A DNA stretch of 31,807 nt, taken from assembly GCA_036823195.1 (NCBI GenBank), contig DAISGI010000029.1:1-31807 (forward strand). Reading direction: 5' to 3'. The position numbers and the translations under genes are program-made. Position 1 is the first letter of the stretch; the number at the start of each line of letters is the position of its first letter. The notes under the pieces are model-generated. The model searched no databases. It was not told the origin of the DNA and was given only the letters and a program-made list of their open reading frames with translations. This DNA comes from UBA4874 sp002399435. GTDB lineage: Bacteria > Bacillota > Clostridia > Caldicoprobacterales > DTU083. Below are positions 24,925 to 31,807 of the stretch, one piece after another.

Positions 24925-25616
24925 TGCCCGTTCCCTCCCTGCTTATTTTCATCATCGTTTTCCGGTTTATTTTGTCCGTCCTCTTCCGGCCCGTTTTGTC
25001 CATTGCTCTCCGGTTTATTTTGTCCGTCGTTTTCCTGCCGGTCTTGTTCCTTGTCCTCCGGCTGCGTTTGCTTGTTCTCCTTCTTGCCGTCCGACGGATC
25101 CTTGCCGGACTGCTCCAGCTCTCTGATCTGATCCCGCAGCACCGCGGCTTTCTCAAAGGCTTCCGTTTCCACGGCCTTTTTCAGCTCCGCCTTGAGACTG
25201 GTGATCTTCTTCTGCCGTACCAGGCCCGATCCGCTTCGCTTCGGCACCTTCCCGGTATGAACCGTATTTCCCTGTATCCTTCGCAGGAGCGGAAGCAATT
25301 CCTCACGGAAGGACTGATAGCAGTCCTCACATCCCAGCAGCCCCGTCTTGCGGAACTGATTGAAGTCCATCCCGCAGACACTGCACTTGGGCGCCATGGG
25401 TTTCTCATAAGCGGAACTGGCAGCACTCTGCTCGCTCTGGTTCTGCATGTCCATAAAGCTGGCAATCAAATCATTTATCGTAAATGGAGTGACATTCATG
25501 AAATCCTGCCTCTGTCTGGCACAGTCCTCACAAAGATGAAGCTCTGTCTTATGATTATCTATTATTTTCACCAAATGTACAGTTGCGGGTTTCTGTTTGC
25601 ATTCCTGACATAACAT
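24921..25616 (-). CDS. mcsA: McsA-type activator of McsB with extended acidic/Asn-rich tail (231 aa)
   Basis: Zinc-binding adaptor that activates McsB and takes part in CtsR control. Four CxxC pairs: Cys3/6, Cys29/32, Cys78/81 and Cys96/99. A UVR motif lies at about 136-170 (LKAELKKAVETEAFEKAAVL). The start is the ATG at 25616 (MLCQECKQKP), with GGGAG about 10 bases upstream; the longer frame from 25667 lies in the ctsR tail. After residue 170 there is a 61-residue extension of Asn, Gln, Glu, Asp, Lys, Gly and Pro made of degenerate repeats (NGQNKPE-like), unlike the roughly 180-residue McsA of Bacillus. It is probably disordered. Confidence 0.93.
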   Translation of the reverse strand: MLCQECKQKPATVHLVKIIDNHKTELHLCEDCARQRQDFMNVTPFTINDLIASFMDMQNQSEQSAASSAYEKPMAPKCSVCGMDFNQFRKTGLLGCEDCYQSFREELLPLLRRIQGNTVHTGKVPKRSGSGLVRQKKITSLKAELKKAVETEAFEKAAVLRDQIRELEQSGKDPSDGKKENKQTQPEDKEQDRQENDGQNKPESNGQNGPEEDGQNKPENDDENKQGGNGQ

Positions 25617-25663
25617 AATTCTTTCATCTCCCTCAAAATATATATACCAATCCAATAGCCCAT

Positions 25664-26137
25664 TCACACATTTTTCTCATCAAATGCCATAATAGCTGTG
25701 ATCATGGATTTCAGTATATTGGCCCGGATACTGTCCTTAATCGTGGACGGTATGGCAATCGCCTTGTTTGTAACAGCTGATTTCATCAGGAAAGCAGTCT
25801 TTTCGGAGATATACTCCTGATTGACCATCCTCTGAATGATCTGCATCGCACTCTGCTCGGAAAGACCGGAACCAATTCCCTCTGTCAGCAGGTACAGCAA
25901 ATAATCGTCCTTGTCTATATCCAGCCGCACAATGCGGATATATCCACCGCCGCCTCTTCGACTCTCGATATAGTATCCCTGATTTACGGAAAATCTAGTA
26001 GCCAGGACATAATTGATCTGAGATGGCGCGCACTCAAAATAGCTGGCCAACTCATTGCGCTGCAGCTCCAGTGATCCTTCGCTGTCACTGAGAAGCGCTT
26101 TGATAAAGTCCTCTATCACATCGCTGAGCCTTGCCAT
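25664..26137 (-). CDS. ctsR: Heat-shock repressor CtsR (157 aa)
   Basis: Dimeric repressor of the clp regulon, inactivated by heat and by the McsAB system. The start at the ATG at 26137 (MARLSDVIEDFI) is the family start. Helix-turn-helix region (about 26-50, LQRNELASYFECAPSQINYVL in outline) and the glycine-rich wing ESRRGGGGYIRIVR (about 58-71), the heat-sensing and DNA-contacting loop. The C-terminal dimer domain contains IQRMVNQEYISEKTAFLMKSA. First gene of the operon; a matching CtsR box covers its transcription start, so it is self-regulated. It precedes mcsA by 47 bases. Confidence 0.96.
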   Translation of the reverse strand: MARLSDVIEDFIKALLSDSEGSLELQRNELASYFECAPSQINYVLATRFSVNQGYYIESRRGGGGYIRIVRLDIDKDDYLLYLLTEGIGSGLSEQSAMQIIQRMVNQEYISEKTAFLMKSAVTNKAIAIPSTIKDSIRANILKSMITAIMAFDEKNV

Positions 26138-26190
26138 CGTATCACTTCCCTGTCCCTTCCTTTTCCATTCATCCTTATCCTCTCCCTGTG

Positions 26191-26207
26191 TCTGACTATC
26201 TTTGACC
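26191..26207 (-). promoter_or_regulatory. CtsR operator
   Basis: Minus strand GGTCAAA-GAT-AGTCAGA. The known CtsR box is two direct RGTCAAA heptads separated by three bases; the first heptad is perfect and the second differs at one base. It begins about 9 bases after the -10 box, covering the expected transcription start. Confidence 0.8.
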
Positions 26208-26215
26208 TTTAATCT

Positions 26216-26244
26216 ATTATACCCCAAATCTGAAAAAATGCAAA
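26216..26244 (-). promoter_or_regulatory. Promoter of the ctsR operon
   Basis: Minus strand TTTGCA (26244-26239), 17 bases, perfect TATAAT (26221-26216). TTGCAT with 16 bases is an alternative register. The CtsR box lies immediately downstream. Confidence 0.7.
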
Positions 26245-26297
26245 CTTTTTTGTTCCACTTTTTCTATTCACAAAATGCCAAATGCCATTTGAAGTCG

Positions 26298-28280
26298 TCA
26301 GTTTTTCAAGTATTTGTCAAACCAGTTTGTCATTTCTTCCAGCCGTCTCACCCTGTGGCGCGGTTTGCCGCTTCTGCTGAGTTCGTGGTTTTCCCCCCGG
26401 AACATGCAGAGCCTCGCATCAACGCCGTGATATTTCAGAGCGGTAAACATCTGCAGGCCCTCTGCAAGCCAGCAGCGGTAGTCTTCATTCGAATGAATGA
26501 ACAAGGTTGGGGTAACCGCCTGGTCGGCATACTTTACTGGAGAATGAAACCACATTTTCTCCACATTGTCCCATGGGGTGGACTGAATCTGATCCGCATT
26601 GAAATAGTATCCGATATCGGTTGTTCCGAATTTTGATATCCAGTTGGAAATGCTTCTTTGGGATACCGCGCATCGGAACCGGTCGGTATGGCCGATCATC
26701 CAGTTGGTCATGAACCCTCCGTAGGAGCCTCCGGTAACTCCTATGCGGCATTTATCAATCTGAGGAACTTTTTCGAGAACCAGATCGGTGAACTTCATCA
26801 GATCCTGATAGTCGATGGTACCATACTTTCCCCTTATGTCGGCAAATTCATCCCCTCTGCCGTCGCTGCCTCTAGGATTGCAGTAGAACACAAAGTAGCC
26901 TTCGTTTGCCCAAAACTGCATTTCATGATTAAAGATTTCACCATATACCGTCTTCGGTCCGCCGTGTATGTCAAGAATCCCGGGGTAGCGCTTATTTTCA
27001 TCGTAATTGGCGGGCTTCAGGACAAAACCTTCCAGAGGTATGCCGTCATTTTCAAACTCCAGCTTTTCCGGCCGGACGACGATTTTGTTTTGCACTGTTT
27101 TTTCATTGAAATCCGTTTTTTGAATTTCGGTCCCCTTGTCACAGGCATATATTTCCTGAAGCTTCGTTCCACGCAGTCCGATGAACATGATGTTTCCGTT
27201 GGATATGTCAAAGCAGTCCACAGAGCCGTTATCGTCTGTCAGCTTCTCTATCTTCCCGTCCAGGGAAAGCTTTTTAATGAACGAGCTTCTGTCTTCCGTG
27301 GAGATAAAGTACAGACAGTCCTTCCATACTCTGTGACCCGCTCCGCCTCCAAAACGGCAGTCGGTACCCACGGAATTTCCCATTCCAAAATCGTGGCGGC
27401 ACAAAAGCTCCGCTTTCCCGGACTTTACCTTATAAAAGTCCGCATTTTGATTGAGACCATAGGAATCCATGGGTGATGCCGCAAAAACAATTTCGTCGCC
27501 TACGAATTCTGCAAATGCGATGGAAAGGTCGTCTTTCTCCAGTAATCGGGCTGCCTTTCCGGAACGGGAATCATAGAGATACAGCATGTCGGTAAGCTCC
27601 ATTTTGTCCCGGTAATCCTGGGACACATAGAGGGCCTTCCCATCCCTGACACCTGTTATGGAGACATTTTCGTACGGACCTGAGATCGGTACAATCTCCT
27701 TTGTCTCCCTGTCAAACAAATACAGCCGGTTTCTTTTTTTGTTTGTAAAGCCTTTGCCATTGGACCAGAAAGGGATCTCATCCAATACCTCATAATCCTT
27801 GTTTTCCTTTATCCTCTCAATGGCTTTTTGCCTTTCCGCGCCATCACAGGAAGAAAGATCGATTCCACAGTGGTCGTATTCGGCGGTCATAAGAAACTTC
27901 CCGTCCGTCAGCTTTTTGAGACCGCTGACCTTCCTGGGAATCCTCATATACTCGGACGCTTCTCCTCCATGTATGTCAATGGCATAGTAAACCGTCCAGT
28001 TTTCCCCTTCTTCTGTTTTTTTCTTTATTTTTTCATCCCTTAGGGACGGAAACAGCAATGTATTCCTGTCAAGCCAGAGAAACGACTGCTCTTTTCCCAT
28101 GCCGGTAAGTTTTTTGCATTCCGAAGTGGAACAGTTCATGATCCAGATGTTGGACAGATATGTATTGTCCTCATAATCCATGCTGTGAACCACAAATGCT
28201 GCATACTTCCCATCCGAAGAAAATTCGATCCCTGATAAAAATTTGTAATCCAGAAAATCCCTGAGCTTCACATTTTCCAT
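26298..28280 (-). CDS. S9-family (prolyl oligopeptidase-like) serine peptidase (660 aa)
   Basis: Cytoplasmic peptidase of the acylaminoacyl-peptidase/S9C type: an N-terminal beta-propeller (about 1-390, repeated blocks such as FSSDGKYAAFVVHS and LYLYDSRSGKAARL) and a C-terminal alpha/beta-hydrolase domain. Oxyanion and nucleophile region DIHGGP and GGSYGG (Ser519), Asp600 in HSNEDYRC and His632 in GENHELSRSGKPRHR complete the triad. The start is the ATG at 28280 (MENVKLRDFLD), 6 bases after GGAGGG; the ATG at 28301 is less likely. No signal peptide. It probably trims short peptides. Single gene upstream of ctsR; an A+T-rich TATAAT box is present near 28320-28325, but its -35 is poor. Confidence 0.93.
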   Translation of the reverse strand: MENVKLRDFLDYKFLSGIEFSSDGKYAAFVVHSMDYEDNTYLSNIWIMNCSTSECKKLTGMGKEQSFLWLDRNTLLFPSLRDEKIKKKTEEGENWTVYYAIDIHGGEASEYMRIPRKVSGLKKLTDGKFLMTAEYDHCGIDLSSCDGAERQKAIERIKENKDYEVLDEIPFWSNGKGFTNKKRNRLYLFDRETKEIVPISGPYENVSITGVRDGKALYVSQDYRDKMELTDMLYLYDSRSGKAARLLEKDDLSIAFAEFVGDEIVFAASPMDSYGLNQNADFYKVKSGKAELLCRHDFGMGNSVGTDCRFGGGAGHRVWKDCLYFISTEDRSSFIKKLSLDGKIEKLTDDNGSVDCFDISNGNIMFIGLRGTKLQEIYACDKGTEIQKTDFNEKTVQNKIVVRPEKLEFENDGIPLEGFVLKPANYDENKRYPGILDIHGGPKTVYGEIFNHEMQFWANEGYFVFYCNPRGSDGRGDEFADIRGKYGTIDYQDLMKFTDLVLEKVPQIDKCRIGVTGGSYGGFMTNWMIGHTDRFRCAVSQRSISNWISKFGTTDIGYYFNADQIQSTPWDNVEKMWFHSPVKYADQAVTPTLFIHSNEDYRCWLAEGLQMFTALKYHGVDARLCMFRGENHELSRSGKPRHRVRRLEEMTNWFDKYLKN

Positions 28281-28347
28281 TCCATACCCTCCATATATCA
28301 TTTTCTTTTTCTATTATATATTATACACAAACTATGTATATAGAAAT

Positions 28348-28397
28348 AGGCCACGAACCTTGAAATGCAATATAAAGCAAAAAGGTTTTCATGGCCT
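28348..28397. repeat. Imperfect inverted repeat between the ATPase remnant and the S9 peptidase gene
   Basis: AGGCCACGAACCTT (28348-28361) and AAGGTTTTCATGGCCT (28382-28397) are inverted copies with one mismatch and two extra bases, around a 20-base A+T-rich loop. It lies just after the stop of the broken ATPase. On the minus strand it is followed by TATTTCTATATA, so it may act as a poor terminator. Confidence 0.5.
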
Positions 28398-28430
28398 TAA
28401 AAGAATAAATAGTCTGCTGCCAGCCGCAAA

Positions 28431-28975
28431 TCAGACAATCTTCCCGTCCCGGATTTCAACAATACGATGACAGGCAGACGCGACATCCGAATTGTGCGTT
28501 ACAATGATAATGGTTTTCCCGGCATTATTCAATCTCCTGAAAATATTCACAACTTCCTCGCCGGTCTTGCTGTCCAATGCCCCCGTCGGCTCATCAGCCA
28601 GAATAATATCCGGGTCATTTACAATGGCTCTGGCAATGGCTACCCGCTGACGTTGACCGCCTGATAGTCTGGAAGCCAAAACATTTTTCTTATCTGATAT
28701 GCCCAATTGGGACAATACTTCCTCAATTCTGTCTTTCCTCGAATGGATCGGCTTTTTGGAATAAGTAAGGGGGATCATCACATTACGATAAACATTATAG
28801 CGATCAACCAGGGCAAAGTCCTGGACAATAAAGCCAAACTTTTGATTGCGAAGCGCCGCCATTTCCTTTGAATGAAATGATAGAACAGGCCGGGAATCAA
28901 GATAATACCGGCCGCTGGTGGGCTTATCCAGACATCCAAGGATATTCAGAAGAAGTGAAGCTCTTCTGGTCCGGA
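28431..28975 (-). pseudogene. 5'-truncated MacB-type ABC transporter ATPase
   Basis: The C-terminal three quarters of a MacB/SalX-type ATPase remain: LDKPTSGRYYLD, the HSKEMAALRNQKFGFIVQDF Q-loop region, LSGGQRQRVAIARA, IILADEPTGALD and the VTHNSDVASACHRIVEI end. Reading back in frame from the ATG at 28862, clear homology continues to LLLNILGCLDKP, but the Walker A lysine region is destroyed. The DNA there still resembles a Gly-Ser-Gly-Pro-Gly-Lys-Ser coding stretch with small indels (near 28960-28975). Everything before it is replaced by the terminator of the lipoprotein gene. The internal ATG at 28862 has no properly spaced ribosome binding site. No permease remains beside it. A non-functional remnant is the best reading. 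Confidence 0.85.
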
Positions 28976-28984
28976 AAAGAAACT

Positions 28985-29013
28985 AAAAAAAGAGCTGGAA
29001 TCAATTTTCCAGC
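28985..29013 (-). terminator. Terminator of the MBOAT-SGNH-lipoprotein operon
   Basis: Stem GCTGGAA (28994-29000) with TTCCAGC (29007-29013), a 6-base loop, followed on the minus strand by TCTTTTTTT. The stop codon of the lipoprotein gene lies in the loop. Confidence 0.88.
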
Positions 29014-29564
29014 CCTTCCACGACAGCTCCATAGGTTATCTGCGCCACACTGCCATTTTCGATGATAAAGGTCAGCCTGGTGTCTCCCTTGCGATATTCA
29101 TAGGACGTGCCCTTATTGGTAAACTTCTTGCCATAGGCAGCCTTTACCTCATCCAGGGTGGACCCCACGGCAATTCCCTGATCCGTTTCCACGGTGTCAT
29201 CCAGAAACGTAACAGTGGAAATGAAATCCTTGTGCCCCCTGGGGTAGGTGCCAATCTCAAATCCGTTATAGGTGTAGACTTTATCCAGGCCCTGAAACGC
29301 ACAGCTTGCCGCTTCAAAATAATTCGCCGGCTTTCCCAGTTTTTCTACAATCGGAGCGGCATCCACATTCATTGGTATTTTTACGCCGTTATTTTCATAG
29401 GAAAACCCTTCCGGGGAAGATTTCTGAGGCCCATCGTCCTTACGGGCCTCGCCGCTGGCATTGGTATCAGCAGGCGGCCCCCCATTTCCCTTTTTGGATC
29501 CCCCGGTCTGTCCGCAGCCCGTAAACAGTAAAAGCACCATCCCGATAATGATCCATTTTTTCAT
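29001..29564 (-). CDS. Lipoprotein of unknown function (187 aa)
   Basis: N-terminal lipoprotein signal: MKKWIIIGMVLLLFTGCGQ, lipobox LFTGC with Cys17 as the lipidated residue. A Gly/Pro/Asn/Lys-rich linker (about 18-52) leads to a compact globular domain (about 53-187) with VKIPMNVDAAPIVEKLGKP, a single conserved-looking Cys near 89 (AASCAFQG), YTYNGFEIGTYP, and a second half, GIAVGSTLDEVKAAYGKKF, that echoes the first. I do not recognise the family by name. It starts 40 bases after the SGNH-like gene, shares its terminator, and is probably part of the same operon. It might support the acylation system at the outer face of the membrane, but that is inference. Confidence 0.85.
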   Translation of the reverse strand: MKKWIIIGMVLLLFTGCGQTGGSKKGNGGPPADTNASGEARKDDGPQKSSPEGFSYENNGVKIPMNVDAAPIVEKLGKPANYFEAASCAFQGLDKVYTYNGFEIGTYPRGHKDFISTVTFLDDTVETDQGIAVGSTLDEVKAAYGKKFTNKGTSYEYRKGDTRLTFIIENGSVAQITYGAVVEGLEN

Positions 29565-29603
29565 CCTGTCATCCCCTTCTGCCTGATTCCTGCCCTTGCA
29601 GTC

Positions 29604-30794
29604 TCATTCCGCACTTCCCTTTTCCTCAAAGGTGCTGTAGCTTTTCAAATAGCCATATTTGCGCAGCTCCTGTTCCTGGTTCTCCCGCATGGAATCGTAA
29701 AAATCAATCTTTTTCTGCCAGAGATCACACAGGCGTTTATTGTTCCTGTGATCCTTCAGTCCATATTCCTCATGCAGGACTTCGCCCAGCCGATCCGTAA
29801 ACTTTTCCGCTCCGGATAAATTCAGGTGAAGTCCGCCGTCGAAGGTATCCTTTTCATAATCAATCCCCAACTTCTCCGCCTCCGGCAGAAAGTTGATATA
29901 GGTCAGTCCGTTCTTCTCCGCATAGTCCACCATCTGCTGATCCCATTCCCCGTACCAGTAGGGATAAATACTGGGGGATTTGATCAGAAGCAGCTCAATG
30001 CCGTTTTCCTTGCAGAGCTTCGTCATCCGGTCCAGATAGTCGTAAGCGTTTTTTCCAAAACGATAGTCTCCCAGCTTCTTTGCCCTGGGAATCTGGCCTG
30101 CCGGCTTCACATCCACCCGCATGAGATAGCCGTTATGGGACAATTTATCCCTGTGGAACACATAATTGATATCCTCGGACGTCAGCTCGCTCCACCTGGA
30201 ATGGTACCGCAGAAGCGGAAAAAGATAGGTCATCAGCGACTCCCCTTCCGTCATGGAAGCGTTCACTGCCCGGATTTTTGTCGGGGACAGCCGCATGCCA
30301 TCCAGGGTCAGGCGGTTATAGGCTTCCTTCTGCGGCTCGTTGTATTTCATGGCAAGCACATTGAACACGACCACCCTGGGCTTTTCATATTTCAGGGTCT
30401 CCTCCAGGAGGTAATAACTCTGCCAGGGCAGCTGCTGCGCACTTCCCCGAATATAGCTGGTGATCCCATAATCCTCCCACAGCTTCACGGGGGACACGTT
30501 GGAAAACACCTCGCAGTCCCCGACAAAGATTACATCATGATCCTTTGTGTCCCGGTAGTATTCCTCCACCAGGTTTCCTTCCGGTATGGAGGTCATGTAT
30601 TTCGGCATCAGGAGTGCCTGCAGAAATATCAGGATCAGCACCGATGCCGCAATGGCTGCTGTATAAAACAGTATCCTCTTTTTCATGACTTTTTTCATGG
30701 ATTGACTCAAACCTTCCCAAATGCCATATTCTCCGGATCCCATTTTGACTCTGGCTGCGGCTGCCATTACTGTTCTCAGCCCCAGCAATGCCAT
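29604..30794 (-). CDS. SGNH-like membrane-anchored protein, partner of the MBOAT acyltransferase (up to 396 aa)
   Basis: A single N-terminal span (ILFYTAAIAASVLILIFLQALL, in two parts, about residues 41-62 of the long form) is followed by an outer SGNH/DltD-like domain: block I HDVIFVGDCEVFSN (GDC instead of the usual GDS), later KPRVVVFNVLAMKYNEP, LLLIKSPSIYPYWYGEWDQQ and block V FDGGLHLNLSGAEKF. MBOAT-SGNH pairs transfer acyl groups to extracellular polymers: the MBOAT carries acyl chains across and the SGNH partner passes them on. The long form starts at 30794 (GGAG 3 bases before ATG). A start at 30698 or 30686 (MKKVMKKRILFY) would make a more usual membrane anchor. The 5' part contains a duplicated 29-30 bp segment that creates the extra residues. 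The gap to the MBOAT gene is 21 bases. Confidence 0.85.
   Translation of the reverse strand: MALLGLRTVMAAAARVKMGSGEYGIWEGLSQSMKKVMKKRILFYTAAIAASVLILIFLQALLMPKYMTSIPEGNLVEEYYRDTKDHDVIFVGDCEVFSNVSPVKLWEDYGITSYIRGSAQQLPWQSYYLLEETLKYEKPRVVVFNVLAMKYNEPQKEAYNRLTLDGMRLSPTKIRAVNASMTEGESLMTYLFPLLRYHSRWSELTSEDINYVFHRDKLSHNGYLMRVDVKPAGQIPRAKKLGDYRFGKNAYDYLDRMTKLCKENGIELLLIKSPSIYPYWYGEWDQQMVDYAEKNGLTYINFLPEAEKLGIDYEKDTFDGGLHLNLSGAEKFTDRLGEVLHEEYGLKDHRNNKRLCDLWQKKIDFYDSMRENQEQELRKYGYLKSYSTFEEKGSAE
30720..30749. repeat. Direct repeat copy B, inside the SGNH-like gene 5' end
   Basis: 30 bp nearly identical to 30787-30815 (one substitution, one extra base), 67 bp away. On the minus strand both copies contain ATGGGATCCGGAGAA followed by ATGGCATT. 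Together they duplicate the end-of-MBOAT/start-of-SGNH junction. Confidence 0.75.
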
Positions 30795-30815
30795 TTTCTC
30801 CGGATCCCATTTGAC
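30787..30815. repeat. Direct repeat copy A, between the MBOAT and SGNH-like genes
   Basis: 29-bp partner of the copy at 30720-30749, beginning right after the MBOAT stop codon. It provides the GGAG and ATG used for the longest form of the SGNH-like gene. Confidence 0.75.
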
Positions 30816-31807
30816 CTAGAACTGGCTGTAGATAAACTGGCTTGCATCATAACCGGCCCCATAAGCACCAAAGATCAATATTGCCGTAAACATGGCAAAA
30901 CAGGCTGCGTAGCGAAATGCCACAGGCCTTGCCGCCAGCTTCTCCCGGACACTCCCGGTGCGGGCCGTCAGGCTCACCGCCAGAAGCAGCAGGACAGCAA
31001 TGGCCAAAGCTCCATAATCCGCCGCGGACAGACCCAGCTGCATCAGACCGCCGCGAAACAGCTCCCCGATGTTCCATTTCGTGAAAATCGTTCCCACCAT
31101 CCGAAACGTTGTACCAACATCCCGATAACAGTCCAGGGCCCGCAGAAAGCTCATCAGCCAGAAGGTGCGCGCCACTTCAAACAGCCGGTACCAGAACGTA
31201 CCCTTTACCGAAAAACGTTTATGGAATTTCTCATACAGCGGTTTGCATTCCTCCGAGATCAGGATCACCAGACAATTCAGCAGGCCCCATACGATAAAAT
31301 TCCAGGCAGCCCCGTGCCAGATCCCTGTGACGAACCATACGATAACGGAAGAGACATAAATCGACAGCCTCCGGCTCAGCCAGTCCTGCCCGCGTTTTTT
31401 GCACCTGCGGGACGTATCCAGCAAAGGTTTGCTGACCGATATGGGATAGAACAGATATTCCCGGAACCAGGCGCCCAGGGAGATATGCCATCTGCGCCAG
31501 TATTCGGCGATGGACTTGGAAAAATACGGCCGGATGAAATTTTCCTGGATCCGGATGCCCAGCACCTGCCCCACGCCGATGGCCACATCAATGCCGCCTG
31601 TGAAATCGGCATACAGGGTAATGGCATAGAAAAACATCCCTGCCAGTACATAGGCCCCCTGATACTGGCCCGGATTCTTTACGATGGCATTCACCGCCAC
31701 CAGCAGTTTGTCCGCCACCACCAGCTTTTTGAAGTATCCCCACAGAATCCGCTCCAGGCCGAAGCTGACATTTCGCAGATCCAGGGGATGCTCCGAGAAC
31801 ATCGTCT
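30816..31807 (-). CDS. MBOAT-family O-acyltransferase, 5' end outside the window
   Basis: Membrane-bound O-acyltransferase of the AlgI/DltB type; it moves acyl groups (commonly acetyl) across the membrane for transfer to surface polysaccharide or other polymers. The visible 330 codons contain the conserved core: FGLERILWGYFKKLVVADKL, YADFTGGIDVAIGVGQVLGI, NFIRPYFSKSIAEYWRRWHISL, WFREYLFYPI and the catalytic His region VTGIWHGAAWNFIVWG, followed by several hydrophobic spans. The frame remains open at the right edge (the Met at 31802 is internal), so the N-terminal roughly one third is missing. It is followed by the SGNH-like partner, as is usual for such pairs. The acceptor polymer is not known. 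Confidence 0.93.
   Translation of the reverse strand, partial: TMFSEHPLDLRNVSFGLERILWGYFKKLVVADKLLVAVNAIVKNPGQYQGAYVLAGMFFYAITLYADFTGGIDVAIGVGQVLGIRIQENFIRPYFSKSIAEYWRRWHISLGAWFREYLFYPISVSKPLLDTSRRCKKRGQDWLSRRLSIYVSSVIVWFVTGIWHGAAWNFIVWGLLNCLVILISEECKPLYEKFHKRFSVKGTFWYRLFEVARTFWLMSFLRALDCYRDVGTTFRMVGTIFTKWNIGELFRGGLMQLGLSAADYGALAIAVLLLLAVSLTARTGSVREKLAARPVAFRYAACFAMFTAILIFGAYGAGYDASQFIYSQF

Noticed and set aside
28431..28862. A functional 143-aa ATPase starting at the ATG at 28862
   Set aside because: It would lack Walker A, the ATG has no correctly spaced ribosome binding site, and clear homology extends upstream of it.

Overview
The window comes from the chromosome of a low-to-mid G+C Firmicute, most likely class Clostridia. 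The evidence is the CtsR/McsA/McsB/ClpC heat-shock operon with a CtsR box, strong sigma-A promoters, strong GGAGG ribosome binding sites, frequent TTG/GTG starts, a CarD/CdnL regulator and a YacL-type PIN/TRAM protein. The genus cannot be told from the sequence. Every gene I can support is on the minus strand, so transcription runs from high to low coordinates. No tRNA, CRISPR array, insertion sequence or complete rRNA gene was seen.

Reading with transcription (right to left): at the right edge (31807-28985) an MBOAT O-acyltransferase (5' end outside the window), an SGNH-like partner and a lipoprotein form an operon ending in a strong terminator. This looks like an envelope or exopolysaccharide acylation unit. 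Next to the terminator is a decayed ABC ATPase that has lost a working Walker A region (28975-28431), then an S9 serine peptidase (28280-26298). The stress operon ctsR-mcsA-mcsB-clpC (26137-21395) follows, with a consensus promoter, a CtsR operator at the transcription start and a strong terminator. Then come radA, carD (near-perfect promoter), yacL, ispD, ispF, a DUF1002 exported protein, and cysE-cysS behind their own promoter and a leader terminator. The order matches the conserved Firmicute block ctsR-mcsA-mcsB-clpC-radA-disA-yacL-ispD-ispF-gltX-cysE-cysS, but disA and gltX are absent from their usual places, and carD and a DUF1002 gene occupy those gaps.

Below 13.4 kb is a four-gene operon resembling gliding-type (GldA/F/G) ABC systems: ATPase, ABC-2 permease, GldG-like auxiliary protein and DUF4340 protein, with its own promoter and a strong terminator. 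An exported protein of unknown function (8139-7300) follows. Then comes a two-gene unit resembling the export/immunity pair of lactococcin 972-type bacteriocin loci (large multi-pass membrane protein plus a 208-aa ATPase), with a good promoter but no recognisable bacteriocin precursor nearby. recD2 follows.

The left end (1842-1) is visibly AT-rich and holds two ABC-2-like permeases plus a third cut off after 79 codons, with no ATPase. The last bases of the window resemble the short conserved leader found before rRNA genes, so the truncation may mark a rearrangement junction. The accessory DNA is concentrated at the two ends (1-8140 and 28300-31807) around a conserved housekeeping core.
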